The notes under the pieces are model-generated. The model was not told the origin of the DNA, searched no databases, and saw only the letters and a list, made by a program, of their open reading frames with translations. From the NCBI GenBank assembly GCA_029262315.1, contig JAJCZP010000071.1:32169-96168 (forward strand): a DNA stretch of 64,000 bases, in the 5' to 3' direction. This document shows, one piece after another, positions 7,974-16,600 of this stretch (its first letter is position 1; each line of letters begins with the position of its first letter). The position numbers and the translations under genes are program-made. Origin of the DNA: Deltaproteobacteria bacterium (GTDB lineage: Bacteria; Desulfobacterota; Binatia; UTPRO1).

Positions 7974-8978
7974 ATGACCGCGGCATCGGTATCGATTCGC
8001 CCGCTCGTCGCGGCGGACGCCGCGCGTCTGACTGAATGCTTCGAGCGCTGCTACGGAGACACGTACGTCACCGGCACGTTCTACGATCCGTCCGCGATCG
8101 AAGCGCGCATCAACGCGGGGGAACTTCGTTCAGTCGTTGCGGTCGATGCATCGGGGGCAATCGTCGGACACATGGGGCTGAGCCTCCGCCGCGTAGGCGC
8201 GCTCACCGCCGACGCCGGCAACACCATCGTCGATCCCCGTTTTCGGAACCAGCGCCTGGCCGCCCGGCTGGGCGCCGGACTCCTGGACGTGAGTCGCGAC
8301 ATCGGTCTCGTCGGCTTTCATCACTACGCGACGACGGCACACCCGATCATGCAGAAGCTGGCAGCGCACGGCGGCGGAATCGAGACCGGCATCATGCTCG
8401 ACTACGTACCGGCGGGCACACACTACCGCGATCTCGCCGAGACGGCGGAGACCGGCCGCGCAGCCGCGATCATCATCTATCAACCGATTGCGGCGGCGCC
8501 GCGTCGCCACGTGGTACTTCCAGAGCCCTACGGGGAAGCACTGCATGCGATCTACGATCGGGCACGCTTGGAACGAACGCCGCTCGAGCCCAGAGCGTCG
8601 CTACCGCCAGGGAACACGCACGTCGATATCATGGCGGACACCAATCGCGGCCTGCTTCGCCTCTCGGTCACCCAGCCGAGTGCCGACCTCGCCGCGCAGA
8701 TCACCGCGGCCGTCCGAACGAACGCGCACCACATCCTGCAGATCGATCTCGCTCTGGCCGATCAGAGCTGTGCGGCCGCCGTCGTTTCACTCCGCGCGCT
8801 CGGATGCTTCTTCTGCGCCGTACTCCCTGAGTACGATGAGGGCGATACGCTACGACTGCAGCGCCTACCCGACGCGACCGGCAGTCGCCGCTATCCGGAT
8901 CTCGTCACCGAAGAAGCGCGCCAGCTGCTGACGACGATCGCCGACGATCGCACCGACGTGGCTCCGCCGCCGACGTGA
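7974..8978 (+). CDS. GNAT-family N-acetyltransferase-like protein
   Basis: A 334-residue protein whose first 165 residues follow the GNAT fold: VSIRPLVAADAARLTECFERCYG, a strand ending GAIVGHMGL, and an acetyl-CoA loop region of the form DPRFRNQRLAARLG (R-x-x-x-L-A-x-x-L). The C-terminal 170 residues look like a second, degenerate GNAT-like half. The acceptor is unknown. It stands alone between a small membrane protein gene and the MazEF pair. Confidence 0.7.
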   Translation: MTAASVSIRPLVAADAARLTECFERCYGDTYVTGTFYDPSAIEARINAGELRSVVAVDASGAIVGHMGLSLRRVGALTADAGNTIVDPRFRNQRLAARLGAGLLDVSRDIGLVGFHHYATTAHPIMQKLAAHGGGIETGIMLDYVPAGTHYRDLAETAETGRAAAIIIYQPIAAAPRRHVVLPEPYGEALHAIYDRARLERTPLEPRASLPPGNTHVDIMADTNRGLLRLSVTQPSADLAAQITAAVRTNAHHILQIDLALADQSCAAAVVSLRALGCFFCAVLPEYDEGDTLRLQRLPDATGSRRYPDLVTEEARQLLTTIADDRTDVAPPPT

Positions 8979-9030
8979 GCCTCCGCATGCCGCCTTCGCC
9001 CGCAGCGCCCGGGACCTGGCCTCCAACTGC

Positions 9031-9065
9031 TTGCCACGACCCGGCAACGTTATTACAGTAATTAC
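9031..9065 (+). promoter_or_regulatory. Putative mazEF promoter with overlapping operator
   Basis: TTGCCA (9031-9036) and TACAGT (9054-9059) are separated by 17 bases and would place the transcription start at about 9066, the A of the mazE ATG. Overlapping the -10 are ATTAC-A-GTAAT (9052-9062) and GTAATTAC (9058-9065), two interlocked palindromes suited to binding by the AbrB-type MazE protein. No ribosome binding site precedes mazE. A leaderless, autorepressed transcript is the simplest reading, but it is inferred from sequence only. Confidence 0.5.
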
Positions 9066-9401
9066 ATGGTAACGCGGAGGCTGAAGGTCGCGCGCATCGG
9101 CAATTCGCGCGGGGTACGACTCCCGGCCGCATCGCTCCGGCGCTATCACATTGGCGAATCCGTAGAGATGGAGGAGCTGACCGAAGGAATCCTCCTTCGG
9201 CCGAGCGGCCCCGTCGTGGAGAAGTTGTCTTGGGACCAGACTGCGAGCGAGATGGCAGCACGCACCGAAGACTGGGGTCCCTGGGACGACGCGCTCGCCG
9301 ACGGACTGGAAAGCATCCCCTGGGAAGATGACGCGAAGACCCGCGTCGCCGAGCGGGCAACCACGTCCCGAAAGAAGCCATCCTCCCGGAAGTCCCGATG
9401 A
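9066..9401 (+). CDS. mazE: MazE-type antitoxin (AbrB/SpoVT domain)
   Basis: A 111-residue DNA-binding antitoxin. Residues 1-45 are the swapped-hairpin AbrB domain (VARIGNSRGVRLPAASLRRY, the hallmark VxxxGNSxGxRLP). The acidic C-terminal part (WDQTASEMAARTEDWGPWDD) is the toxin-binding tail, followed by a lysine-, arginine- and serine-rich end. It should neutralise MazF and repress its own promoter. Its last four bases overlap the mazF start (ATGA), giving translational coupling. The tail is longer than that of E. coli MazE. Confidence 0.9.
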   Translation: MVTRRLKVARIGNSRGVRLPAASLRRYHIGESVEMEELTEGILLRPSGPVVEKLSWDQTASEMAARTEDWGPWDDALADGLESIPWEDDAKTRVAERATTSRKKPSSRKSR

Positions 9402-9718
9402 AGCGCTACGAGATGCGCTGGACGGCGCTCGACCCAACGACCGGTGCCGAAATGGCAAAGAGACGTCCGGCGGTCATCGTGAGCCTCGACGTCCTGAACC
9501 GGACCCTGCGGACGGTCACGGTTTGCCCGCTCACCACAGAGCTGCACCCGACGTGGCGCTCGCGACTGCAGGTTCGATGTGCCGGCCGGCGGGCGGAGAT
9601 CGCCGTCGATCAGATCCGCACGGTGAGTAAGAGCCGGCTTGGGAACAAGCTCGGCGCACTCAACAAGAACGATGCGGCCATTCTCCGCCGGATCATCACG
9701 GAGATGTACGGGGAATAG
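9398..9718 (+). CDS. mazF: MazF-type endoribonuclease toxin
   Basis: A 106-residue toxin of the MazF/PemK family. It has the KRRPAVIVS strand that normally carries the catalytic arginine, the TVTVCPLTTELHP segment that normally carries the catalytic Thr/Ser, and the late strand AEIAVDQIRTVSKSRL. MazF toxins cut mRNA at short specific sequences and arrest growth; the recognition site cannot be read from sequence. The length is normal for the family. It is coupled to mazE by a four-base overlap. Confidence 0.92.
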   Translation: MKRYEMRWTALDPTTGAEMAKRRPAVIVSLDVLNRTLRTVTVCPLTTELHPTWRSRLQVRCAGRRAEIAVDQIRTVSKSRLGNKLGALNKNDAAILRRIITEMYGE

Positions 9719-9735
9719 CGGAAGGCGGGTAGCCG

Positions 9736-9960
9736 CTACTCGTACAGCTTGACGACGCGCACTTTGCCGGTGGGCGCCGCCTGCACGCAGAGGTCGCAGA
9801 GCACGCACTCATCGAGATTCGGACGCACGATCTCGAGCGAGCCGTCGTCCTTCTGGGCGAAGATGTCGACGGCGCAGACTTCGACGAGCTTCTTCACGAG
9901 CTCTTTGTCTTTCGCCACGGCATCGTCGACTTCGACCTGGATGAACATTCCGTCGGCCAT
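9736..9960 (-). CDS. Ferredoxin-like protein with one [4Fe-4S] site
   Basis: A 74-residue protein with cysteines at 29, 52, 55 and 58. C52VLCDLC58 supplies three ligands and Cys29 (VCAVDIF) the remote fourth, which is enough for one [4Fe-4S] cluster. The second cluster of classical bacterial ferredoxins is absent: the position after CDLCVQA is Ala rather than Cys. It starts one base after the sucD stop, so it belongs to the sucC-sucD transcript. Its electron partner is not evident. Confidence 0.8.
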   Translation of the reverse strand: MADGMFIQVEVDDAVAKDKELVKKLVEVCAVDIFAQKDDGSLEIVRPNLDECVLCDLCVQAAPTGKVRVVKLYE

Positions 9961-9961
9961 G

Positions 9962-10870
9962 TCAGTGCCCCGCCTTCTCGAGCCGCTCTTTCACCAACGC
10001 CGGGATGTCCTCGATGCGCTCGGCAACGGAGATGCCCGCGGCCTTCATCCGCTCGATCTTATCGGCGGTGGTATCGGCCTTGCCCTCGACGATAGTGCCC
10101 GCGTGCCCGAAGCGCATGCCGGGCATCTCGTCCATGAAGCGGCCCGCCATGAAGGCGACCACCGGAAGGCGAGACTTGTTGACGGTGATCCAGTCGGCGA
10201 GCTCGGCTTCCATGCGGCCGCCGGGCTCGGAGTAGATCGCGATCGCCTTCGTCTCGGGATCGGCCTCGAAGAGTGGCATCAGCTCGGCGTAGGTCGCGCC
10301 GATGATGGCATCGCCACCGATCGAGACCGCCGTCGACTGGCCGAGGCCTGCCGCGGTAAGCGTGTTGGCGATTTCGGTAGTCATGCCGCCGGAGCGGGAC
10401 AACACACCGATCGGTCCCTTCTTGAAGGCGCGGCGAACGTTAACCGCCGGGCCACCCAAGCCGCCGCACTTTGCCTCATCGGGCGAGAGGACGCCGAGAC
10501 AGTTCGGCCCGATGATCCGCGCGCCGCGGAGCGACGCCAGCTCGACCATCTCGGCCACTTCACGGCGCGGAATCCGCTCGGTCACGATGACGATGAGCTT
10601 GATGCCGGCTTCAATGGCCTCAAAGACGGCGTCGCGAGTGAAGCGCGGCGGCACCGTCACGATCGAAGCGTCGACGTGATGCTTGTCGGTAATGTCGCGC
10701 ACGCAATCGGACACCGGCACGCCATACACATCGCGCCCGGCCCGGCCCGGGGTCACACCACCGATGATCTTGGTGCCGTAGTCGAGCCCCTCACGGGTCA
10801 GGTTCACGGCCTCGCGACCAGTGATGCCCTGGATGATCACCGTAGTATCTTTATTGATGAGGATCGACAC
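9962..10870 (-). CDS. sucD: Succinyl-CoA synthetase alpha subunit-type CoA ligase
   Basis: A 302-residue alpha subunit that binds CoA and is phosphorylated on histidine. The N-terminal Rossmann part has IIQGITGREA; GPNCLGVLSP is at 121-130, the phosphate loop SRSGGM at 158-163, and the active-site His256 lies in GHAGTIV. It makes succinyl-CoA, or the reverse, with ATP or GTP generation in the TCA cycle. The related malate-CoA ligase is a possible alternative specificity, given the malyl-CoA-lyase-like gene nearby. It is six bases downstream of sucC. Confidence 0.88.
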   Translation of the reverse strand: MSILINKDTTVIIQGITGREAVNLTREGLDYGTKIIGGVTPGRAGRDVYGVPVSDCVRDITDKHHVDASIVTVPPRFTRDAVFEAIEAGIKLIVIVTERIPRREVAEMVELASLRGARIIGPNCLGVLSPDEAKCGGLGGPAVNVRRAFKKGPIGVLSRSGGMTTEIANTLTAAGLGQSTAVSIGGDAIIGATYAELMPLFEADPETKAIAIYSEPGGRMEAELADWITVNKSRLPVVAFMAGRFMDEMPGMRFGHAGTIVEGKADTTADKIERMKAAGISVAERIEDIPALVKERLEKAGH

Positions 10871-10876
10871 GCGCTC

Positions 10877-12079
10877 TCACTTGCTCATCTTCGCGACGGC
10901 ACGGCCCGCTGCCTCGTACATCGAAACCGAGCGGTCGCAGTACTCGACACCGTACTTCTCGAGAATTTTGAAGCCGTCGTCCTCCCACGCACCGGGGATG
11001 CGGAAGATGGCGATGGTCTCGCCAGGATCACGACCGGACTCGACGCAGCCCTTGATGACGCCGCGCGCCACGATATCGACGCGGGTGTTCGAGACGACGT
11101 TCATCATGACGGCGATCTTCTTCACGCCGGGCTTGGACAGGATGAGCTTGGTGAGCCCGCACGCCTTTTGCACGCTCGGGTTGCCGCCGATCTCGCAGTA
11201 GTTCGCCGGCTTGCCGCCGTGATTGCGCACGGCATCGAAGAGCGTCAGCGAGCCACCACCGGCGCCGATGACCAAGCCCAGGTCTCCGTCGAACTCCTTG
11301 ACGTTCCCCGCCACGCCGCGGTGATCGGTCGCGTCGACCGCAGCGCCTTTGATCTCGAACTCGGTCGGGGGCCGCGCCTCACGCGTTTCGTCCTTGCCGA
11401 TGCCGAGGTCGTCCAGCAGCTTGGCATGTCGATCCCGCGCCTCGGCCTCCATGTCGACGTGACCGTCGAGCACGAGGAAACGTCCGTCTTCCAATCGCGC
11501 CAGCGGATTGATCTCGGCCAACGTGAGGTCATAGCGAAGGAAGGCCTCGGCCAGCGCCGCAACGATCGGCGTCAGCCGATTCAACTCGCTACCGCTGACA
11601 CCGGTCGCGGAGATCGCTTCCTTGGCGCGAAACGGGTTGAACGGCACGATCGTCGAGAAGTGCACACGCCCGACATGCTCGGGATGCTTCTCGGCGACCT
11701 CCTCGATGTCGATGCCACCCATGTCGCTGAAGATGATGACGGGCGCCTTCGCACGGCCGTCCCACGTGACCGCCGCGAAGTACTCCTGCGCCACAGGCCC
11801 GCGCTCCTCGACGAGCACACCACGTGGCGTGTGGCCGTTGATCTCGAGCGCCAGAACTTCCTTGGCCGCCTGCTCGGCGCCAGCTGGATCATCCGGAAAC
11901 TTCACGCCGCCGGCCTTCATGCGGCCACCGCTCAGCACCTGCGACTTCAACACCAGCGGGCCGCCGATCTCTTCGGCGATCGTCTTCGCTTCAGCCGGCG
12001 TCTTCGCAACCCGCCCTTTCAGGAGCGGCATGCGGAGCTGGCGGAAGAGTTGCTTGGCCTCGTACTCGTAGAATCGCAT
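10877..12079 (-). CDS. sucC: Succinyl-CoA synthetase beta subunit-type CoA ligase
   Basis: A 400-residue beta subunit with an N-terminal ATP-grasp domain (residues 1-240) beginning MRFYEYEAKQLF. It includes LVLKSQVLSGGRMKAGGV in the nucleotide lid, and TLAEINPLARL with VLDGHVDME for the metal site. The C-terminal CoA-ligase domain contains GAGGGSLTLFDAV, ANYCEIGGNPS and MNVVSNTRVDIVA. It is the first gene of the sucC-sucD-ferredoxin operon. The length matches the family. Succinate is the likely substrate; malate is not excluded. Confidence 0.9.
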   Translation of the reverse strand: MRFYEYEAKQLFRQLRMPLLKGRVAKTPAEAKTIAEEIGGPLVLKSQVLSGGRMKAGGVKFPDDPAGAEQAAKEVLALEINGHTPRGVLVEERGPVAQEYFAAVTWDGRAKAPVIIFSDMGGIDIEEVAEKHPEHVGRVHFSTIVPFNPFRAKEAISATGVSGSELNRLTPIVAALAEAFLRYDLTLAEINPLARLEDGRFLVLDGHVDMEAEARDRHAKLLDDLGIGKDETREARPPTEFEIKGAAVDATDHRGVAGNVKEFDGDLGLVIGAGGGSLTLFDAVRNHGGKPANYCEIGGNPSVQKACGLTKLILSKPGVKKIAVMMNVVSNTRVDIVARGVIKGCVESGRDPGETIAIFRIPGAWEDDGFKILEKYGVEYCDRSVSMYEAAGRAVAKMSK

Positions 12080-12150
12080 CTGGAGGAGTTCCGGTGAGTC
12101 GCCGTGATCTATACGGCAGCTGCGAGGCGGTCAAGTTTCCATTGAGATAG

Positions 12151-12194
12151 CCCCCGTGCGCGCGGCGCTCCGCGCCGTGCTCCGATGGGCGTCG
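12151..12194. repeat. Dispersed 44-bp GC-rich palindromic repeat, copy 1
   Basis: This intergenic sequence begins CCCCCGTGCGCGCGGCGCTC and recurs in inverse orientation at 57827-57870 with only two mismatches. The centre can fold back (GGCGC/GCGCC arms). It lies in the 157-base gap between sucC and the secreted protein gene. REP/BIME-like elements behave this way, but the family is not one I can name. Confidence 0.7.
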
Positions 12195-12236
12195 TGAACC
12201 GCGGCAAAGCCACGGTTACTCCCCGATCTTGGCAGG

Positions 12237-12734
12237 TTAGTCGCCCAGGGACGGGGGGGTCGGGTCGGAGGGGCGTTGCTGGGCGGTGAATCCTGAGAGG
12301 CAGCTTGGGGGATGCCTGCTGCCTTCGAAATGCTCGAGGCAGCGATTCATTTGGCGTTCGGCGTCGCCGATGAGGAGTTGCGCCGGGCCGACGTTGATCG
12401 TGAGCGGCGCATCCTTCTCGCCCCAGCTGTAGGAAAACCCCGCCTTATCCTGGTCGCGCACGTTGCCCGACACCCGGGTGTACAGACCGACGCCGCGCTG
12501 ACATGCGCCGCCGAGCGCCGAGTTCTCGAAACCCTTAGTGCACTCCGTCATGGCCTTCTGGATCTCGTCCGGCGTCCGGGTAGCCAGCGCCACGCCACGC
12601 TGACACGCGTTGCCGGACGCGGTGCCTGCGCCGTACTCCATCTGGCACTGGAGCCTGGCATCGACGAGGGCATCGGCGAACGCGGAAGGCGTCGCCGCGA
12701 GAAGCGCTAGCACCACGAGTCCAAGCACCACCAT
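12237..12734 (-). CDS. Exported protein with two CQRGV repeats
   Basis: A 165-residue protein with a signal peptide at residues 1-20 (MVVLGLVVLALLAATPSAFA), giving a periplasmic or secreted product. Two short repeats follow: NACQRGVALATRTP and GACQRGVGLYTRVS, each with flanking cysteines, so three or four disulfides are possible. The repeat spacing resembles Sel1-like helical repeats only loosely. The start chosen gives a canonical signal peptide; a longer reading adds 32 charged residues with no ribosome site. I do not recognise the family. Confidence 0.62.
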   Translation of the reverse strand: MVVLGLVVLALLAATPSAFADALVDARLQCQMEYGAGTASGNACQRGVALATRTPDEIQKAMTECTKGFENSALGGACQRGVGLYTRVSGNVRDQDKAGFSYSWGEKDAPLTINVGPAQLLIGDAERQMNRCLEHFEGSRHPPSCLSGFTAQQRPSDPTPPSLGD

Positions 12735-12861
12735 GGGCTCAAGTCCTATCAGCGCCGGCCTCCCCGACAAAGGGACCCGGTCAACAAAGGACGGGAATCG
12801 CCTTCGCAGCCTTTTTTCGTCGCGGCCCACGCGCTACGACCAACCACCGGAACGGACACGT

Positions 12862-14394
12862 ATGAGCTGGAAACCAGAGATCGAAGGAATCGCGGCGCGA
12901 CGGCGCCTGGCGAAGGACCTCGGCGGCGAGGAAGCCATCGCGCGCCAGCACGAGCGAGGACGCCTCACTGTGCGCGAGAGGATCGCCGGCCTGGTCGATG
13001 CGAACTCGTTCGACGAAGTCGGGCCGATCGCGGGACACGCCGAAACCGACCCTGACGGCGTCTTGCAGGCCTTCATTCCGGCCAACTACGTGCTCGGCCT
13101 CGCCAAAGTAAACGATCGGCCGTGCGTGGTCGGGGGCGAAGACTTCACCCAGAGCGGGGGCTCGCCCTCTCCGGCAGGGCTCAGGAAGAGTGTCTACGCC
13201 GAGGATCTGGCGCTCCGGCATCGCGTGCCCTTGGTGCGATTCCTCGAAGGCGCCGGCGGCAGCGTCAAGAACGCGGGACGCGGCAACGCCAAAGCCGTTG
13301 GCGAACCCGTCTACGCGCCGCATCGCTTCATCTCGATCGCCCGCGTCCTGGACACGGTACCGGTCGTGTCGGCCGCGGTGGGCTCGGTTGCGGGACTCCC
13401 CGCCGCCCGACTCGCGGGATCGCACTTCTCGATCATGACCAAGACCTCGCAGGTGCTGATCGCAGGACCGGCACTGGTCGAACGCGCGCTGGGCGAGGTC
13501 ACGACCAAAGAACAGCTCGGCGGCCCGGACGTGCACCTGCGGAGCGGCGTGGTCGACAACCTGGCGGAGGACGAAACCGAAGTCTTCGCCCTGATGCGCC
13601 GATTCCTGTCGTACCTCCCGGCGAGCGTGTTCGATCTCCCGCCTCGGATCCCGTGCGACGACGACCCGAACCGACGCGAGGAGGCGCTGCTGTCGATCAT
13701 CCCGCGCAACCGCCGCCGGGTGTACGACGTCCGCCAGCTCGTGACCGCCGTCGTCGATCGGGACTCGTTCTTCGAGATGACACCGCTGTTCGGCAGCTCG
13801 CAGGTCACCGGACTCGCGCGGCTCGACGGAACGCCAGTAGGCGTTCTCGCCAACGATCCCTACTTCGTCGGTGGGGCGATGACCGCCGCGGGCGCGCAGA
13901 AGGTGCGCCGCTTCATCACCCTGTGCGAAACGTTCCATCTCCCTATCGTGAGCTTCGTCGACGAGCCGGGGTTCATGATCGGCTCGGAGGCCGAGGCCGC
14001 TGCCACGATTCGCCATGGCGTCGAGACGATCGCGGCTACCGTCCGCTCCACCGTTCCGTGGGCTTCGGTCATTGTGCGGAAAGCATTCGGTGTCGCCGCA
14101 GCCGCACATTTCGGCCCCGGAGGGACGGTCTACATGTGGCCCTCGGCCGAACGCGGCGCGTTGCCGCTCGAGGGTGGCGTGGCGGTCGCGTTCCGACGCG
14201 AGATCGCCGCGGCCCCTGATCCAGAAAAGCGCCGCGCCGAACTCGAGGCGCAATTCGCCAAGGGACGCAGTCCGTTTCCGGCGGCCGAGGGCTTCGGGGC
14301 GCACGATCTCCTCGATCCGCGCGAGACGCGACCCGCACTCTGCCGGTGGCTAGCGTGGACGCGTCCGCTGCTGCGGGGCCGACCCCTACCCTAA
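12862..14394 (+). CDS. Acyl-CoA carboxylase carboxyltransferase (PccB/AccD5-like)
   Basis: A 510-residue biotin-dependent carboxyltransferase with both crotonase-like halves. The N half includes RQHERGRLTVRERI, then GGEDFTQSGGS and FLEGAGGSVKNAG; the C half includes FVDEPGFMIGSEAE, VIVRKAFGVAAAAH and MWPSAERGALPLEGG. These are the acyl-CoA and carboxybiotin oxyanion-hole regions of propionyl-, methylcrotonyl- and acetyl-CoA carboxylases. No biotin carboxylase or biotin carrier lies next to it, so that subunit must be encoded elsewhere. A propionyl-CoA carboxylase role would feed the methylmalonyl-CoA mutase at 36.1 kb. Confidence 0.85.
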   Translation: MSWKPEIEGIAARRRLAKDLGGEEAIARQHERGRLTVRERIAGLVDANSFDEVGPIAGHAETDPDGVLQAFIPANYVLGLAKVNDRPCVVGGEDFTQSGGSPSPAGLRKSVYAEDLALRHRVPLVRFLEGAGGSVKNAGRGNAKAVGEPVYAPHRFISIARVLDTVPVVSAAVGSVAGLPAARLAGSHFSIMTKTSQVLIAGPALVERALGEVTTKEQLGGPDVHLRSGVVDNLAEDETEVFALMRRFLSYLPASVFDLPPRIPCDDDPNRREEALLSIIPRNRRRVYDVRQLVTAVVDRDSFFEMTPLFGSSQVTGLARLDGTPVGVLANDPYFVGGAMTAAGAQKVRRFITLCETFHLPIVSFVDEPGFMIGSEAEAAATIRHGVETIAATVRSTVPWASVIVRKAFGVAAAAHFGPGGTVYMWPSAERGALPLEGGVAVAFRREIAAAPDPEKRRAELEAQFAKGRSPFPAAEGFGAHDLLDPRETRPALCRWLAWTRPLLRGRPLP

Positions 14395-14492
14395 GTCGCC
14401 CGGCTCTTTGGCAACGACTGCACGAGGTCGCGCGGCATCCGCGTACACGTTTTGCGACGCGCGATCCGACGCGAGTCGTGGTAAGAAGAGCC

Positions 14493-15218
14493 ATGGTCTC
14501 GAACGCCAGGAGGATCGTGTTCGCGGCGCTGCTCGTGCTCACGATCGGCCTGACCGTCGCACGCGCCGCACCCGATACCGAGGCACCCGTCACCCGGTCG
14601 TTCCAGACGGCCGACGGGACCGAGTACACCTACCTGCTGGTCGGCCCCACGAAGGTCGAGGAAGACAAGACCTATCCGGTGCTCGTTGCGCTACCACCGG
14701 GCAATCAGAAGCGGGCCATGGCCGACTGGATGCTCCGCACCTACTGGACCCCCGAGGCACGGCGTCGGGGGTGGATCGTCGTCACTCCCGTCCGCTCCGG
14801 AGCCGACCTCATCTTCGAACACAATCGCGGCCACTTCGTGGAACTCGTGCAACATCTTGCCAAAACGTTTCGCATCGAGGGCGCGAAGGTCCATCTGGCG
14901 GGGGTGAGCAACGGCGGCATGAGCTCCTTTCGGGCGGCGACAGCGCACCCCGAGTTGGTCCATTCGGTACTGACGCTCCCCGGCTTCCCCCCTTCGGAGA
15001 GCGACTTCGGTCGTCTCGATCGGCTGAAGAAGATTCCGGTGACGATGTATGTGGGGGCGGGCGACAAAGACTGGGTGCCGCAGATGGAACGGACACGCGA
15101 CGATCTCGCTAAAGCGGGCGGCAAGGTCACGTTGACGGTCATGCCTGGGGAGGGGCACGTCCTGCGCAGTCTCGGCGGCGGCCACACCCTCTTCGACGTC
15201 CTCGATCGCACCCGCTAG
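14493..15218 (+). CDS. Secreted alpha/beta hydrolase (esterase/PHB depolymerase-like)
   Basis: A 241-residue protein with a signal peptide ending TVARA at about residue 25. It contains LVALPPGNQ, the nucleophile elbow GVSNGGMSS, an acid at GAGDKDW and the catalytic histidine in PGEGHV. Such esterases include the LpqC/PHB-depolymerase group, acting on polyester or short-chain esters outside the cytoplasm. The ATG has AAGAAGAG just upstream, whereas a longer reading would overlap the carboxyltransferase gene. It converges with the methyltransferase gene three bases away. Confidence 0.78.
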   Translation: MVSNARRIVFAALLVLTIGLTVARAAPDTEAPVTRSFQTADGTEYTYLLVGPTKVEEDKTYPVLVALPPGNQKRAMADWMLRTYWTPEARRRGWIVVTPVRSGADLIFEHNRGHFVELVQHLAKTFRIEGAKVHLAGVSNGGMSSFRAATAHPELVHSVLTLPGFPPSESDFGRLDRLKKIPVTMYVGAGDKDWVPQMERTRDDLAKAGGKVTLTVMPGEGHVLRSLGGGHTLFDVLDRTR

Positions 15219-15221
15219 GCG

Positions 15222-15842
15222 CTACTGCCGAACCGCCACACCGAGAATCATCGGGAAGAGCGGCGGATGTACCGGCGCGCCGGGTGTAATCAGACGTTCG
15301 ATCGCCTCCAGCGCGAACCCGGCGTCGACAATCGTGCGCTCCGTCTCCCGATTCATGTTGCAGCCGCAACCGAGAACACGCTGGAGGGGGTTCAGCCACT
15401 CCTGCAGCCGCCGGTACCAGGGGTCATCCGCCGCCACGTGCTCGAAGAAATGGTAGCGCCCCCCCGGCCTGAGCACCCGACGCATCTCGGCGAGCACCTG
15501 CGCGGGATCGTCGACTGAACAAAGCGTCAATGTCACCACGATCTCGTCGAACGACGCATCGTCGAACGGCAAACGCTCGCCAGCCAGGGGCACGAGCTTC
15601 GTCGGGAACGACACCGCAGCGAGACGGTCGGCGGCGAGACGGTTCATCCCAGCGGAGGGCTCGACCGCCGTCAGCGACCGGACGGCGGGCCCGTAGTACG
15701 GCAACGACTTTCCCGTGCCGAGCCCGATTTCGAGAACATCGCCCACGGCTTGCCGTACACAACGCTCGCGCAGTTCGTACATCTCAGGGCCTTCGATCTT
15801 TTCGATCAGCCAGGGAAAGACGACGTCGGCGTAGAGACTCAC
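15222..15842 (-). CDS. Class I SAM-dependent methyltransferase
   Basis: A 206-residue methyltransferase of the UbiE/METTL7-like type. Motif I is VLEIGLGTGKSLPYY, the ribose-binding acid follows in TAVEPSAGM, and motifs II/III are DEIVVTLTLCSVDD and VLRPGGRYHFFEH. The C-terminus has GCGCNMNRET, as in METTL7-type proteins that methylate thiols or small molecules. The start is a GTG with GGAGGAG upstream. It follows the TetR gene by 13 bases, so the regulator probably controls it. Confidence 0.82.
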   Translation of the reverse strand: MSLYADVVFPWLIEKIEGPEMYELRERCVRQAVGDVLEIGLGTGKSLPYYGPAVRSLTAVEPSAGMNRLAADRLAAVSFPTKLVPLAGERLPFDDASFDEIVVTLTLCSVDDPAQVLAEMRRVLRPGGRYHFFEHVAADDPWYRRLQEWLNPLQRVLGCGCNMNRETERTIVDAGFALEAIERLITPGAPVHPPLFPMILGVAVRQ

Positions 15843-15855
15843 ATGCTCCTCCGTT

Positions 15856-16599
15856 CTAGGCTGCGCGGCGCTGCGCCAATCGCACCGTGCGAACGACACC
15901 TACCCATTCCCGCTTCACGATGCCCTCGCTCGCCCCCCATCCCGCCAACAATCCGGTCGCGAGTTCCAGAACGAGCCCGCGCGGCTCGAATGCCGCAAGC
16001 CCGAGTCGGCCAAACTTTCGCATGAGGATCTCGCCGTGCACCGCCGCCCACAACACGACGGTCCGACGTTCGGCATCCCCGGGACGCAGCAGCCGGTGAC
16101 GCGACGCTTCGCCGAGAAAACGGGCAACGTGCTCGACGACGACACGGAGCCGCGGCACTACCGCACGCGCATTCCGGGTTGCCGTGATCTCACGTGGATC
16201 GCCGATCGCCGTCGCGAGCAGACGGAACTGCTCCGGATGGCGATCCGCCATCGACTCGTACGTGGCCATCGCGGCCAGCACCTGCACGAGCCCTCGCAGG
16301 CCGGGCTCGGCCCCGCGTCGTGTAAGGCGTCGCGCCACGGCGGCTTCGGCGCGCTCGAGATCGACGCGCAGGGTCTCGACGACATCGCCGAGCACCGCAA
16401 CCACAAGAGCGTCTTTGGACGGAAAGTATCGGTACAGCGCCCCAACAGTGTAGCCCAGCTCGGCCGCGAGGCGATGCATGGTCAGCGCCTCGAAGCCCTC
16501 GGCTGCGAGCACCCGGCGCGACGTCTCGAGAATACTGAGTGTCGTCGCGTGGCGGCGGCGGGCTCGCGTCGTCGCGAGCGGTCGTGGCCCGTCAGTCAT
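15856..16599 (-). CDS. TetR-family transcriptional regulator
   Basis: A 247-residue repressor. Residues about 15-60 form the helix-turn-helix (TSRRVLAAEGFEALTMHRLA, then TVGALYRYFPSKDAL). The C-terminal ligand domain has VRRLTRRG-type basic helices and a TetR_C-like HGEILMRKFGRLG segment. The start chosen abuts the palindromic operator at 16601-16625, so autorepression is likely. The same gap separates it from the divergent kinase operon, which it may also control. A longer reading of 358 residues has no support. Confidence 0.88.
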   Translation of the reverse strand: MTDGPRPLATTRARRRHATTLSILETSRRVLAAEGFEALTMHRLAAELGYTVGALYRYFPSKDALVVAVLGDVVETLRVDLERAEAAVARRLTRRGAEPGLRGLVQVLAAMATYESMADRHPEQFRLLATAIGDPREITATRNARAVVPRLRVVVEHVARFLGEASRHRLLRPGDAERRTVVLWAAVHGEILMRKFGRLGLAAFEPRGLVLELATGLLAGWGASEGIVKREWVGVVRTVRLAQRRAA

Positions 16600-16600
16600 G

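Noticed and set aside
9749..12097. 782-codon open frame antisense to sucC, sucD and the ferredoxin
   Set aside because: GC-rich codon bias opens the opposite strand; the real genes have full family motifs.
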